Positions 24,578-33,428 of a stretch of 64,000 nucleotides of DNA are shown one piece after another. Each line of letters begins with the position of its first letter. Position 1 is the stretch's first letter. Source of the DNA: Haloarchaeobius sp. HME9146 (lineage in GTDB: Archaea; Halobacteriota; Halobacteria; Halobacteriales; Natrialbaceae); NCBI RefSeq assembly GCF_025399835.1, contig NZ_JAODVR010000001.1, positions 1,674,001-1,738,000 of the forward strand, given 5' to 3'. Both the position numbers and the translations under genes were made by a program. Under the pieces are notes generated by a model. It made no database searches. It was not told the origin of the DNA and saw only the letters and a program-made list of their open reading frames with translations.

Positions 24578-27235
24578 ATGGAAATTGGGCTGGTCGTCCT
24601 CTGGCTCGCGATGATGGTCGGTTTGACCGTCGTCGCCGCCCCGCTCTCCGCGCTCGTCTTCTCGCCCCTCTCCGACCGCGGTGGAACCCTCGCCCTCCCG
24701 CTCGCCCTCGCAGTCCTCGGCGTCACGAGCTACTGGGTCGGACAGGTCGCGTTCGGCTGGCCCGGCATCGTCGCGACGCTGCTCGTCCTCGGTGGCGGGT
24801 CCGCGTACGCGTTCTCGCGCGGAATCGACCCTGACTGGCGGCAGGTCGGGGTGGGCTTCGCCGTGTTCACCATCGGGTTCGGACTCGTCGTCCTCATCCG
24901 GAACGCCCAGCCGGCGGTCGTCGCCGGCGGCGGCGAGAAGTACCTCGACTTCGGCCTCCTGAAGACGCTCGTCCGGGCCAACAGCCTCCCCCCGGAGGAC
25001 TTCTGGTACGCCGGTGACCGCGTCCAGTACTACTACGGCGGCCACCTCGTGAGTGCGCAGCTGACGACCCTGACCGGCATCGCGGCGCGCTACAGCTACA
25101 ACCTCTCGCTGGCGACGTTCTACGGCGCGCTCGTCACCGGTGCGTTCGGGCTCGCCTGGAACATCGCGGCCGAGCGCGACCTGCCCCGGCTCGCGGCCGG
25201 GGCGCTGGCGGTCTTCTTCGTCGGGTTCGCGAGCAACCTCACGACGCTCGCCCGGACCGTGGTCTGGCTGCTGCCGGCCAGCATGAAGACGCCGGTCGAC
25301 ACCAATCCGGACCGGCCCGGGATGGAGAGCGTCGAAGCGTTCGGTGCTACCTGGAGCAAGTTCAGTCTCGCCTCCGGCCCGGACAGCTTCAACTACTGGC
25401 CCGCCTCGCGGGTCATCCCGGGCACGATCAACGAGTTCCCGCTGTTCTCGTTCCTCAACGGCGACCTCCACGCGCACATGACGAGCACGCACCTGCTCCT
25501 GCTCACGGCGGCCGTCGGCCTCGCCTACTGGCTCACCCCGCAGGGGCAGGTGTGGCGGCGACGAGCGTACCTCTTCGTGTGCGCACCCGTGCTCGCGGGC
25601 TGGCTCGCCATCGTGAACACGTGGAGCTACCCCTCCGTGGCTGGCATCACGACGCTGGCAGTCATCTTCGCGGGGGCACACCCGGCGAGCGTGTTCCCGG
25701 CCCGCGCCTGGGACCGGGTCGAAGCTGCTATCGACGGGTCGCCGGCCGCCGCCGAAGCCACGCGACTGCTCGCGGCCGGAACCGTCGGCGTCGCGGTCGG
25801 CGTCGGCGGCTTCCTGTTCGCCATCCCGTTCTTCACTGGCGCGACGAGCGGCCAGTCGCTCGCCTTCCTCCCCGACCGCAGCGGACTCGCGGGGCTGGTG
25901 CTCGTCCACGGGGCGTTCCTGCTCGTGACGCTCGCATACTTCGCGCCGCGAATCGCCCCCGGCAGGCGACTCGACCTCGGCTTCGGCGCGCCGGTCGCGC
26001 TCATCGCGCTGGCCGCGGTGGGGAACGCGCTGGTCGGCTGGGTCCCGATACCGACCGTCGTCGTCGCCCTCCTCGGGGTCGCCGCGCTCACGCAGCTCCG
26101 TGACGGCGACCTCGTCCCGGGTGCGGTGCTGTACGGCCTCGCGGTCGTCCTCGCGCTCGCGACCGGACCGACCGTCCAGCGCCTCGGCATCTACGGCGCG
26201 ACACTGCTCGTCGGTGTCGGGGCGGTCGTCTCCGACCTGGACGAGGAGACGCGTGTTGTGGCGCTTACGGGCGTCGGCTTCGCCGTGTTCGCGGGGGTCG
26301 CCTGGGCCCTCGACGCGGTCGTCCTCGCCGTCGTCACCCCCGCGCTCGTCCTCGGCTGGCTGTTGCTCCGGCTCGACCGCGACCTCGGCTACGAGACGGT
26401 CCTCGTGGTCGCTGCAGTCGGGCTGGTCACGATGGTGGAGTTCGTCTACGTCTCCGAGCGGGCCGGCAGCGGTCGGTTCAACACGGTGTTCAAGTTCTAC
26501 ATGCAGGTGTGGATACTGTGGGGCACCGCGGTCGGCGTCATGCTGACGGACGTGGTCGCCCGCCAGTGGCCCGACTGGAGCATCGGCGAGCGCCTGGCCG
26601 CCGGGCGCGGGCCGGACCTGGCGCGGCTCTCCCGTGTCGCCGCGGTCGTGTTCGCGGCGGTCCTCGTGCTCTCGACGAGCATCTACGGCGGCCTCGCGCT
26701 CTCCTCGCACTTCGACGCGCACAACGCGAACACGCTGGACGCCAAGCAGTGGACCCAGGACAACTACCCGGACCAGTACGCCGCCATCGAGTGGTTGGAC
26801 GAGAAGGAGGGTCGCCCGGTCGTCGTCGAGCGTCCGACCACCATCCACCTCTACAGCGTCAACCGGCCAACGACCCCGCTCGTCAGTGGTGTGTCCAGTC
26901 TGACCGGGTTACCGACCATCGCGGGCTGGGGCCACGCCTCGAACTACCACACCGAGGAGGGGTGGGACGAGCGCATGGCCGACGTTGCGGCGGTGTACGA
27001 AGGAGAATCGGTGTACCGGGAGACCACGGTGACCCGGGCGGCCGTGCTGGCGAAGTACGACGTGCAGTACATCTACGTCGGCCCCCACGAGCGCGAACAC
27101 TACGACGTGTCGGGACTGGCCGACGCACCCGGAATCACGGTCGCGAAGCAGTTCGGTGACGTGACGGTCTACGCGGTCGACCAGTCAGGGGTCTCGGCGG
27201 ACGCGTCCGACGAAGCAGCAGAAAGAGCCGTGTGA
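24578..27235 (+). CDS. DUF2298 (YYY family) polytopic membrane protein
   Basis: This 885-residue protein has many membrane spans through most of its length. The segment GGGEKYLDFGLLKTLVRANS with the following PPEDFWYAGDRVQYYYGGHL is the hallmark of the Chlor_Arch_YYY/DUF2298 family. A downstream FLNGDLHAHMTS motif and an extracellular C-terminal region of about 150 residues (NTLDAKQWTQDNYPDQYAAI) match GT-C-type glycosyltransferase-like architecture. The family's reaction is not established. Its placement beside GT2 and GtrA genes is consistent with a role in surface glycan transfer, which is inference. Confidence 0.85.
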   Translation: MEIGLVVLWLAMMVGLTVVAAPLSALVFSPLSDRGGTLALPLALAVLGVTSYWVGQVAFGWPGIVATLLVLGGGSAYAFSRGIDPDWRQVGVGFAVFTIGFGLVVLIRNAQPAVVAGGGEKYLDFGLLKTLVRANSLPPEDFWYAGDRVQYYYGGHLVSAQLTTLTGIAARYSYNLSLATFYGALVTGAFGLAWNIAAERDLPRLAAGALAVFFVGFASNLTTLARTVVWLLPASMKTPVDTNPDRPGMESVEAFGATWSKFSLASGPDSFNYWPASRVIPGTINEFPLFSFLNGDLHAHMTSTHLLLLTAAVGLAYWLTPQGQVWRRRAYLFVCAPVLAGWLAIVNTWSYPSVAGITTLAVIFAGAHPASVFPARAWDRVEAAIDGSPAAAEATRLLAAGTVGVAVGVGGFLFAIPFFTGATSGQSLAFLPDRSGLAGLVLVHGAFLLVTLAYFAPRIAPGRRLDLGFGAPVALIALAAVGNALVGWVPIPTVVVALLGVAALTQLRDGDLVPGAVLYGLAVVLALATGPTVQRLGIYGATLLVGVGAVVSDLDEETRVVALTGVGFAVFAGVAWALDAVVLAVVTPALVLGWLLLRLDRDLGYETVLVVAAVGLVTMVEFVYVSERAGSGRFNTVFKFYMQVWILWGTAVGVMLTDVVARQWPDWSIGERLAAGRGPDLARLSRVAAVVFAAVLVLSTSIYGGLALSSHFDAHNANTLDAKQWTQDNYPDQYAAIEWLDEKEGRPVVVERPTTIHLYSVNRPTTPLVSGVSSLTGLPTIAGWGHASNYHTEEGWDERMADVAAVYEGESVYRETTVTRAAVLAKYDVQYIYVGPHEREHYDVSGLADAPGITVAKQFGDVTVYAVDQSGVSADASDEAAERAV

Positions 27236-27236
27236 T

Positions 27237-27506
27237 TCAGACTGACAGCTCGCCCTTGGCCTTGATGACATCGATGGTCTCGGCGTCGACGCGGTCGACC
27301 TCCAGATGGTGCGGGATGTAGTTCCGCTCCTCGAAGTCCTGTTTCTCCGACTCGTCACCGACGACACACCACAGCTGGACCTCGTCTGGGCCGTGCCATT
27401 CGCCGTTGCGGCTGATGGAGAAACAACGGACCTCCTCCCCACCGTCGTAGCTGATGATGGCGTCCTTCCGGATGCCGGGGTCCCCGTGGATGATGAGGCG
27501 CTTCAT
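27237..27506 (-). CDS. HAH_0734-type small conserved haloarchaeal protein
   Basis: This is an 89-residue soluble protein starting MKRLIIHGDPGIRKDAIISY. The core FSISRNGEWHGPDEVQLWC and the ERNYIPHHLEVDRVDAE segment are, from memory, those of the HAH_0734 family found throughout haloarchaea. Its role is unknown. I use the ATG at 27506; the longer frame to 27584 adds residues lacking family resemblance. It converges with the DUF2298 gene and is divergent from the coiled-coil gene. Confidence 0.75.
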   Translation of the reverse strand: MKRLIIHGDPGIRKDAIISYDGGEEVRCFSISRNGEWHGPDEVQLWCVVGDESEKQDFEERNYIPHHLEVDRVDAETIDVIKAKGELSV

Positions 27507-27604
27507 AGCCGGGCGTTTGCACACCGTCCAATTAAGCGTATCGAAGCCGCCGATACGCGCGGACCGAGCCTCGTTCACAAGCATGTTCGGACACTAACAG
27601 TAGT

Positions 27605-27614
27605 GAAATTAAAG
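27605..27614 (+). promoter_or_regulatory. TATA-like element upstream of the coiled-coil gene
   Basis: GAAATTAAAG is the only AT-rich box before the ORF. Its predicted start of transcription (about 27633-27635) lies after the ATG at 27629, favouring translation from 27653. Confidence 0.35.
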
Positions 27615-27652
27615 TAGCAGTGGGTAGAATGTTCGATAATCAGGGGTTGGGT

Positions 27653-28924
27653 ATGCGACACACAGGGACACTAAGCAACACCACGACGGTCTCGCAAGAT
27701 GGTATCACGGTCGAGAAGGGAATCGCACCGGGGGACAAGCGGATGACGGTCCGCTACCAGGTCACCTCCGAACGCGAGGGGCCCGCGGCGATTCGACTGG
27801 TCGAACCACTGGGGGCGGAGTTCCCGCTGGAGAGTCTGAACCTCGACGGTGCGGGCCACGGCGATTGGCTGCTGGAAGAGGGCGGGAGCCGCGTCGCGCT
27901 CGTCGATATCGTCGACGCGGGGGAGACCGTGACGACGAGCTACGTCGTCCACAGCGGCGACCCGACCTCGGTCGAATCTGTTCTCGAAGCGCCGATCATC
28001 GACATGGTCGACCCGGTCGAACCGGCAAGCGCGCGGACGCAGGCGGGCCTCGCCGATGGCGACGGACAGGAGCCCGCCACCGACGAGCAACCGGTCATCG
28101 CGCCGGTGGTCGACGAGGAGACGGTCGTGACCGCACTGGTCGACGCGCTCGACTCCGGCGCGGTCGACGCCGACCAGCTCGACACGCTCCGGGACCACAT
28201 CGCGCCCGCCATCGCGCGGAGCGACGAGGTCCGGTTCCGCCACCTGCAGTCACGCCTCGAGGACTTCGCCGCGTACGCGGACGGGCTCGAGGCGCTCATC
28301 GACGAACACGGGACGGCGAGCGACATCGTCGTCGAACTCAAGGCGGACATCGGGCGCGTTCGCGACGACCTCGCGGCAGCGACCGACCGACTGGACGAGG
28401 CGAGTGCCGGCCACGCGAATGTGGGTGCCCGGTTCGACGCCGCGGAAGCCCAGCTCTCGACCGTCGCGAGCCGACTGGATACGGTCGAGGAGCGACTCAA
28501 GACGATCGACGGGCGACTGACGACGGTCGACGACCGCCTCGCGAGCGTCGACGACGCCATCGACCGAATCGACGACCGGCTCGACGCGATGGACGCCCGG
28601 TTCGAGACCGCGGATGGTCGGTTCGACCAGCTAGACGAGCGACTGGCCACCATGGATGGTCGCCTCGACGACCTCGCGACGGACCTCGACGCGGCGCGGT
28701 CCCGGGTCGAAACCGTCGACGACAACCTGGACGAGTCGACGGCCGCGCTGTCCGAGGACCTCGATTCGATGGCCGACCGCCTCGACGACCTGGCGGCCGA
28801 CCTCGCAGAGACGGAGGCCTGGCGCGACCAGCTCGGCGAGGCCTTCCAGGGACGGCTCCCGGAGGGAACCGGCGGGGAGTCCTCCGAGACGCCCGACGGC
28901 GACGACCCGGCGGCGACCGAGTGA
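27653..28924 (+). CDS. Coiled-coil protein with N-terminal beta domain, function unknown
   Basis: This 423-residue acidic protein (11 residues more if started at 27629) has an N-terminal about 110 residues (MRHTGTLSNTTTVSQDGITV, KRMTVRYQVTSE, TVTTSYVVHSGD) that read as a small beta-sandwich. The rest is a long heptad-rich rod in which a unit of the form RL-xx-VDxRL is repeated about 15 times (RLDTVEERLKTIDGRLTTV and similar). There is no signal peptide or membrane span, so it is probably a cytoplasmic filament-like or scaffold protein. Such repeats also occur in phage-tail and chemoreceptor-like proteins, but no other domain supports those roles. Confidence 0.65.
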   Translation: MRHTGTLSNTTTVSQDGITVEKGIAPGDKRMTVRYQVTSEREGPAAIRLVEPLGAEFPLESLNLDGAGHGDWLLEEGGSRVALVDIVDAGETVTTSYVVHSGDPTSVESVLEAPIIDMVDPVEPASARTQAGLADGDGQEPATDEQPVIAPVVDEETVVTALVDALDSGAVDADQLDTLRDHIAPAIARSDEVRFRHLQSRLEDFAAYADGLEALIDEHGTASDIVVELKADIGRVRDDLAAATDRLDEASAGHANVGARFDAAEAQLSTVASRLDTVEERLKTIDGRLTTVDDRLASVDDAIDRIDDRLDAMDARFETADGRFDQLDERLATMDGRLDDLATDLDAARSRVETVDDNLDESTAALSEDLDSMADRLDDLAADLAETEAWRDQLGEAFQGRLPEGTGGESSETPDGDDPAATE

Positions 28925-28962
28925 AACCCACGCACGGCGCTCACCGGACCGAACCAAATGCG

Positions 28963-28970
28963 TTTTAAAG
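28963..28970 (+). promoter_or_regulatory. TATA element for the rpl44e operon
   Basis: TTTTAAAG is centred about 39 nt upstream of the ATG at 29005; start of transcription is expected near 28993, giving a leader of about 12 nt. It drives the translation-gene cluster. Confidence 0.5.
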
Positions 28971-29004
28971 GACCGTGGCCAAATCGACCGTAAGGCCGAT
29001 ATCT

Positions 29005-29286
29005 ATGCAGATGCCCCGACGCTTCAACACGTACTGCCCACATTGTAACGAACACCACGAGCACGAAGTGGAGAAAGTCCGGACCGGTCGCACGACCGGT
29101 ATGAAGAAAGACCAGCGCAAGCAGCGCGAAGGGAAGAAGACCATCGGTAACGCTGGTCGCTTCTCGAAGGTCCCCGGTGGCGACAAGCCCACCAAGAAGA
29201 CGGACCTGAAGTACCGCTGCGGCGAGTGCGGCAAGGCTCACCTCCGCCAGGGATGGCGAACGGGCCGACTCGAGTTCCAGGAGTAA
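29005..29286 (+). CDS. rpl44e: Ribosomal protein L44e (eL42)
   Basis: This 93-residue large-subunit protein starts [20 protein letters not shown]. Two zinc-binding Cys pairs are visible: CPHC near the start and CGEC near residue 73. The basic middle ([20 protein letters not shown]) contacts rRNA near the E site. An upstream in-frame ATG (28975) precedes the expected start of transcription and is rejected. It is first in an operon with S27e, aIF2-alpha, Nop10 and a PAC2 protein, a gene order conserved across archaea. Confidence 0.96.
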   Translation: MQMPRRFNTYCPHCNEHHEHEVEKVRTGRTTGMKKDQRKQREGKKTIGNAGRFSKVPGGDKPTKKTDLKYRCGECGKAHLRQGWRTGRLEFQE

Positions 29287-29289
29287 ACC

Positions 29290-29463
29290 ATGGCAGGAAG
29301 TTTCTACAACGTCAAGTGCAGCGATTGTGAGAACGAACAGGTCGTGTTCGGGAAAGCCTCGACCGTCGTCAACTGTGCGGTCTGTGGGACGACGCTCGCC
29401 ACGCCGACCGGCGGCAAGGCCGAGATTCCCCACGACATCATCGAGACGGTCGAATCACGATGA
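29290..29463 (+). CDS. rps27e: Ribosomal protein S27e (eS27)
   Basis: This 57-residue zinc-ribbon protein starts [20 protein letters not shown]. The two CxxC pairs (CSDC and CAVC) coordinate zinc. It lies 3 nt after rpl44e and its TGA overlaps the ATG of the aIF2-alpha gene (ATGA at 29460-29463), so translation is coupled. The length is typical for haloarchaeal S27e. Confidence 0.95.
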   Translation: MAGSFYNVKCSDCENEQVVFGKASTVVNCAVCGTTLATPTGGKAEIPHDIIETVESR

Positions 29464-30260
29464 AGTACAGCGGCTGGCCCGACTCCGGTGAGCTCGTCGT
29501 CGGCAAGGTCGACGAGATCGAGAACTTCGGCGTCTTCGTCGACCTCGAGGAGTACGAGGACAAGCGTGGCCTCGTCCACATCAGCGAGGTCGCCAGCGGA
29601 TGGATCAAGAACGTCCGCGACCACGTCCGTGAGGGCCAGACCGTCGTCTGCAAGGTACTCGACGTCGACGAGGACTCCCAGCAGATAGACCTCTCCATCA
29701 AGGACGTCAACAACCACCAGCGCTCCGATAAGATCCAGGAGTGGAAGAACGAGCAGAAGGCCGACAACTGGATGCTGCTGGCGTTCGGCGAGGACGTGAG
29801 CGACGAGCAGTACGCTTCGGTCGCGAACGAACTGCTCGGCGAGTACGGCAGCCTCTACGAGGGCTTCGAGCAGGCAGCCATCCACGGCCCGGCCGCGCTG
29901 GAAGCCACCGACCTGACCGACGAGGAGGTCGAGAAGGTCGTGGGGACCGCCCGCGAGAACGTCTCCGTCCCGTACGTGAACGTCACCGGCTACATCGACC
30001 TGCGCTGTCCGAACCCGGACGGCGTCGACGATGTGAAGGAGGCGCTGAAGGCCGCCGAAGGGAACGGTGAGGTGCCCGACGAGGTCGAACTCGACGTGAC
30101 CTACGTCGGCTCGCCGGAGTACCGCATCAAGGTCAAGGCTCCGAACTACAAGACGGCCGAGTCCGAGCTGGAGGAGGCCGCAGCACGCGCGAAATCGGAG
30201 ATCGAGAGTCGCGGCGGCACGGGCGAGTACCACCGCGAGCGACGGTCCGACGACGAATGA
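29460..30260 (+). CDS. eif2a: Translation initiation factor aIF2 subunit alpha
   Basis: This 266-residue subunit of the heterotrimer brings initiator Met-tRNA to the ribosome. Domain 1 is an S1 fold ([59 protein letters not shown]). The helical domain 2 and alpha-beta domain 3 follow ([36 protein letters not shown]). It overlaps nop10 by 4 nt. The initiator tRNA genes it serves lie 6-7 kb upstream in this window. Confidence 0.95.
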   Translation: MKYSGWPDSGELVVGKVDEIENFGVFVDLEEYEDKRGLVHISEVASGWIKNVRDHVREGQTVVCKVLDVDEDSQQIDLSIKDVNNHQRSDKIQEWKNEQKADNWMLLAFGEDVSDEQYASVANELLGEYGSLYEGFEQAAIHGPAALEATDLTDEEVEKVVGTARENVSVPYVNVTGYIDLRCPNPDGVDDVKEALKAAEGNGEVPDEVELDVTYVGSPEYRIKVKAPNYKTAESELEEAAARAKSEIESRGGTGEYHRERRSDDE

Positions 30261-30439
30261 AATCCGACATCCGGGTGTGTTCGGCGTGGCGCGATTGCCA
30301 CGAACGCCCGGTGTACACACTTTCTGACGCCTGTCCCGAGTGCGGAGCCGACGCTGTCAACAGCGCGCCGGCCCCGTTCGACCCGGCGGACCCATACGGC
30401 GAGTACCGACGCGCTCTTAAGCGCGCCGCACACGAGTAG
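30257..30439 (+). CDS. nop10: H/ACA RNP protein Nop10
   Basis: This 60-residue component of the archaeal box H/ACA pseudouridylation complex binds Cbf5 and the guide RNA. A zinc-binding ribbon ([20 protein letters not shown] then CGADA) is followed by the conserved [19 protein letters not shown] tail. It overlaps the aIF2-alpha gene with an ATGA junction and is 5 nt before the PAC2 gene. Confidence 0.95.
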   Translation: MKSDIRVCSAWRDCHERPVYTLSDACPECGADAVNSAPAPFDPADPYGEYRRALKRAAHE

Positions 30440-30444
30440 GCCGT

Positions 30445-31203
30445 ATGGACCCACTCGACATCGAGCACGTCGCTGAAGCGGAGCTTTCGGACCCGGTGTT
30501 CGTCGAGGGACTGCCCGGCGTCGGCCACGTCGGCAAGCTCGCGGCCGAGCACATCCTCGACCAGCACGACGGTGAACTCGTCCGTCGTGTCTACTCGCAC
30601 GACCTGCCGCCGCAGGTCGACGTGGACGAAGACGGCATCGCCGAACTCACGCATCTGGAGTTCCACGCGGTCGAGACGGACGGGCGCGACCTGCTCGTCC
30701 TGACCGGCGACCACCAGGCCCAGAGCAACGACGGGCACTACCGCCTCGCGAGCGCCGTGCTCGACCTCGCCGAGGAGTTCGGCTGCGAGGAGGCGTACGC
30801 CCTCGGCGGCGTCCCGACCGGCGAACTCATCGAGGAGTACGCGGTGCTCGGTGCCGCGACGAACGACGAGATGAAAGACGATCTCACCGACCTCGGTGTC
30901 GAGTTCCGCGAGGACGAACCCGCGGGCGGCATCGTCGGCGTCTCCGGGCTCGTGCTCGGGCTCGGCCGTCGCCGTGACCTCGACGCCGCGTGTCTCATGG
31001 GTGAGACCTCCGGCTACCTCGTCGACCCCAAGAGCGCACAGGCAGTCCTCGAAGTCCTCGAGGAGCGCTTCGAGATGGACCTCGACTACGCCTCGCTCGA
31101 GGAGCGCGCCGACGAGATGGAGGAGGTCATCGGGAAGATCCAGGAGATGGAACAGCAGCAGGCGAACGTGCCGAGCGACGACGACCTCCGGTACATCGGG
31201 TAA
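30445..31203 (+). CDS. Proteasome assembly chaperone (PAC2) family protein
   Basis: This 252-residue PAC2 domain protein shows FVEGLPGVGHVGKLAAEHI at the N-terminus, LLVLTGDHQAQSNDGHYRLA in the middle and the GVPTGELIEEYAVLGAATN segment. Archaeal members are linked to 20S proteasome assembly by homology to eukaryotic PAC2, but direct roles are little studied. The C-terminal about 50 residues are helical (RADEMEEVIGKIQEMEQQQ). It is the last gene of the translation cluster. Confidence 0.9.
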   Translation: MDPLDIEHVAEAELSDPVFVEGLPGVGHVGKLAAEHILDQHDGELVRRVYSHDLPPQVDVDEDGIAELTHLEFHAVETDGRDLLVLTGDHQAQSNDGHYRLASAVLDLAEEFGCEEAYALGGVPTGELIEEYAVLGAATNDEMKDDLTDLGVEFREDEPAGGIVGVSGLVLGLGRRRDLDAACLMGETSGYLVDPKSAQAVLEVLEERFEMDLDYASLEERADEMEEVIGKIQEMEQQQANVPSDDDLRYIG

Positions 31204-31299
31204 CGGCGTCACCGGCCCCGACCTCGTCACTCCAGCGACTCCTCGGTTCTCGCGAGACGACGGTCGCCGAGTGGCGACGCGATGACGGTGAAAAACGGG

Positions 31300-31611
31300 T
31301 CAGTCCGCGGTCGACTCCGGTTCCGGTTCGGGTGCCGCCTCCAGTGCTGGCGGCGCACCGGCCGCGTTCTCGCGCTGGTTTCGGAGATAGAGCGCGAGCA
31401 GCGCCAGCCCCGCCGAGAGGGTCACGCCCTGGACGAGGACGCCGTCGACGAGCTTGGTCGCCGCGTACGCCGTCCAGAGGACGGTTCCGACGAGCCCGAC
31501 GCGGATGTCGGTCCACGCCCAGGTCCCGCGCTGGTACGCGAAGAGGCCGTAGAGCGCGAACGAGAGCCAGGCCACCAGCAGCAGCGAATAGAGTTGTTCG
31601 GAGAGCGTCAT
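31300..31611 (-). CDS. Small membrane protein of unknown function
   Basis: This 103-residue protein with three hydrophobic segments (LYSLLLVAWLSFALYGLFAY, VGLVGTVLWTAYAATKLV, LSAGLALLALYLRN) ends in an acidic Glu/Pro tail. The ATG at 31611 starts directly before the first span. No family is recognised. It is downstream of, and on the same strand as, the alpha/beta hydrolase gene. Confidence 0.65.
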   Translation of the reverse strand: MTLSEQLYSLLLVAWLSFALYGLFAYQRGTWAWTDIRVGLVGTVLWTAYAATKLVDGVLVQGVTLSAGLALLALYLRNQRENAAGAPPALEAAPEPEPESTAD

Positions 31612-31663
31612 CAGTGAGGATACGGGTGCGACGACGATAACGGGGGAAGTAACCGCGCCCTCG

Positions 31664-32620
31664 TCACCCGAGGAAGGCCCGGACCCGGTCCTCGAACGCC
31701 GCGGGACGTTCACGGGGTGGCATGTGCCCACAGCCGGGCAGTACGAACAGCTCGGCGTCCGGGAGCAGGGCGTGGGCACGGATGGCCCAGTCGACGGGGA
31801 CGACCGGGTCGCGTTCCCCGTGGACGAGCAGGGTCGGCACGTCGAGGGTCGGGAGGCGGTCGAGGAACGCGGTTCGGAGCCCGTTCGGCGTGACCTCGTG
31901 GCGCTGGAACGCGCGCCAGTCCGCACCCACCTCTGGCCGGCGAAGGGCGGCGACTGCGTCGGCTTCGAGCGTCGGGTCGGGGTCGACGACCATGCTGCGG
32001 ATGGAGAGCCGACCGAGACGCTCGCTGTGGCGGAAGGCCCACCAGATGGCGCGGTTCAGGCGCTCGGCGCGGGTGAACCAGTAGCCGAGTCGGCCACCAG
32101 GCACGCTCGTCCCGAGCCCGTAGCTGTCCACGAGGACGAGTTTCTCCACCTGGTCGGGGTGGTCGGTGGCGAACTGGAGGGCGACGCCGCCGCCCATCGA
32201 GATACCGACGAGGGAGACACGGTCGAGGAACAGTTCGTCGAGGAACTCGGCGAGCACGTCCGCGTAGTAGGCGAGCGAGGGCTGGTCGCTGGCCGGACCG
32301 CTGGCACCGTACCCCGGCAGGTCGGGTGCGAGGACGTAGTGCGAGTCGGCGAGGCCAGGGGTGAGGTGTCGCCACGAGAGGCTCGCCTCGTCGAGGCCGC
32401 CACCGTGCAGGAGGACGACCGGTGGGGCCGTCGCCTCGCCGGCAGCGACGTAGTGCACGCGGACGTGTCGGAGGTCGAGATACCGGGACCGCGGTCGGTC
32501 GCCCTGGCGGGTCGTCCCGGTGGTCGGGGTGGCTGGCGTTTCGGCTGTCGGTTCTGCGGGTTCGACGGTCGTCTTCTCGGGCGCAGTTGGGACCGGTCGG
32601 GAGCGGCGGTCGATATCCAT
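31664..32620 (-). CDS. Alpha/beta hydrolase
   Basis: This is a 318-residue hydrolase. The oxyanion region VVLLHGGGLDEASLSWRHL, the nucleophile elbow GISMGG (Ser about residue 152), the acid region LLVHGERDPVVPVDWA and the catalytic His in LPGCGHMPPRERP are intact. The first about 55 residues are a Pro/Thr-rich tail without a signal peptide. The reaction is likely ester or C-C hydrolysis; the substrate is unknown. An alternative ATG at 32686 would add 22 poorly supported residues. Confidence 0.88.
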   Translation of the reverse strand: MDIDRRSRPVPTAPEKTTVEPAEPTAETPATPTTGTTRQGDRPRSRYLDLRHVRVHYVAAGEATAPPVVLLHGGGLDEASLSWRHLTPGLADSHYVLAPDLPGYGASGPASDQPSLAYYADVLAEFLDELFLDRVSLVGISMGGGVALQFATDHPDQVEKLVLVDSYGLGTSVPGGRLGYWFTRAERLNRAIWWAFRHSERLGRLSIRSMVVDPDPTLEADAVAALRRPEVGADWRAFQRHEVTPNGLRTAFLDRLPTLDVPTLLVHGERDPVVPVDWAIRAHALLPDAELFVLPGCGHMPPRERPAAFEDRVRAFLG

Positions 32621-32696
32621 GTCGAACTGATAGGTCGTCGGCGAAGAAGTCGCTTCCTCCAACGAACTCTTTACCGACCGTGACATACCTTCCCCC

Positions 32697-33332
32697 GTGG
32701 CACTGCCAGTGGTAGACACCGGGTTCGGATGGGTGACGACGCTCCCGTCGTGGTTGCTGGCCGGTCTCTCGCTGGGGGCGTTGTTCGCGGTGCTCTCCGC
32801 GACGATGTTCGTGGCGGGTGAGTACCTCTTTCCGGAGCCGGCCGGGTACACGCGTGACAGCAACCGGAACCTGTCCAGCGAGGCTCGCCGCCGCGAGGAG
32901 ATCCGCTGGTATCTCGACGCCATCGGCGAGCAGTACGCCGAGGACCATCCGGTCGCGGGGGACACCGTCGCCTTCTACCTCCCGGCCCGAGACGTCGCGG
33001 TGACCTTCGACGCCCACGCCTTCTTCCGCATCCAGCAGACCGACACCTACGCAGTGCTCTGCGAACACGAGATGCACGGCCATCACCTGGGGGCACGTCT
33101 CCCGTTCGAGGTACCCGAGATCGACTGGGAGGTCGACGAACCCGACGAGGGCGACGTCATCACGCAGGCCTTCAGGGCGCTGGGGCTGCCACCGTCGGCG
33201 TCGACGGACGAGGTCCGGGCCGCGTACCGGGAACGGGTCATGGAGACCCACCCCGACCACGGCGGCTCCGAGGAGTCGTTCAGGCGAGTTCGCGAGGCGT
33301 ACACCACGGCGAAAGAGCACGCCGCGGACTGA
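32697..33332 (+). CDS. Membrane-anchored J-domain (DnaJ-like) protein
   Basis: This 211-residue protein starts at GTG 32697, with CTCTTTACC at 32667-32675 as a leaderless promoter. One N-terminal membrane helix (SWLLAGLSLGALFAVLSATMF) is followed by a cytoplasmic region. A C-terminal J-domain (about 150-211) follows: AFRALGLPPSASTDEVRAAY, the HPD motif in METHPDHGG, and FRRVREAYTTA. It should stimulate the DnaK ATPase at the membrane; the client is unknown. Shared membrane-J-domain architecture is common in haloarchaea. Confidence 0.85.
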   Translation: MALPVVDTGFGWVTTLPSWLLAGLSLGALFAVLSATMFVAGEYLFPEPAGYTRDSNRNLSSEARRREEIRWYLDAIGEQYAEDHPVAGDTVAFYLPARDVAVTFDAHAFFRIQQTDTYAVLCEHEMHGHHLGARLPFEVPEIDWEVDEPDEGDVITQAFRALGLPPSASTDEVRAAYRERVMETHPDHGGSEESFRRVREAYTTAKEHAAD

Positions 33333-33399
33333 GTCCGGACGAAAACGGCAGCGAGGGGCGGTAACGCTCCGGTAACTGAGCGACAGCATGGCAACAAGA

Positions 33400-33407
33400 T
33401 TTTATGC
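33400..33407 (+). promoter_or_regulatory. TATA element for artA
   Basis: TTTTATGC is centred 26 nt before the ATG at 33429, indicating a leaderless artA transcript. Confidence 0.5.
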
Positions 33408-33428
33408 ATTCTCTCCGTTCTCCCGTAC

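Noticed and set aside
24479-26848. 789-codon minus-strand frame opposite the DUF2298 gene
   Set aside because: Antisense shadow: repetitive Arg/Glu/Asp composition, no domains, and the plus-strand frame shows family motifs and membrane spans.
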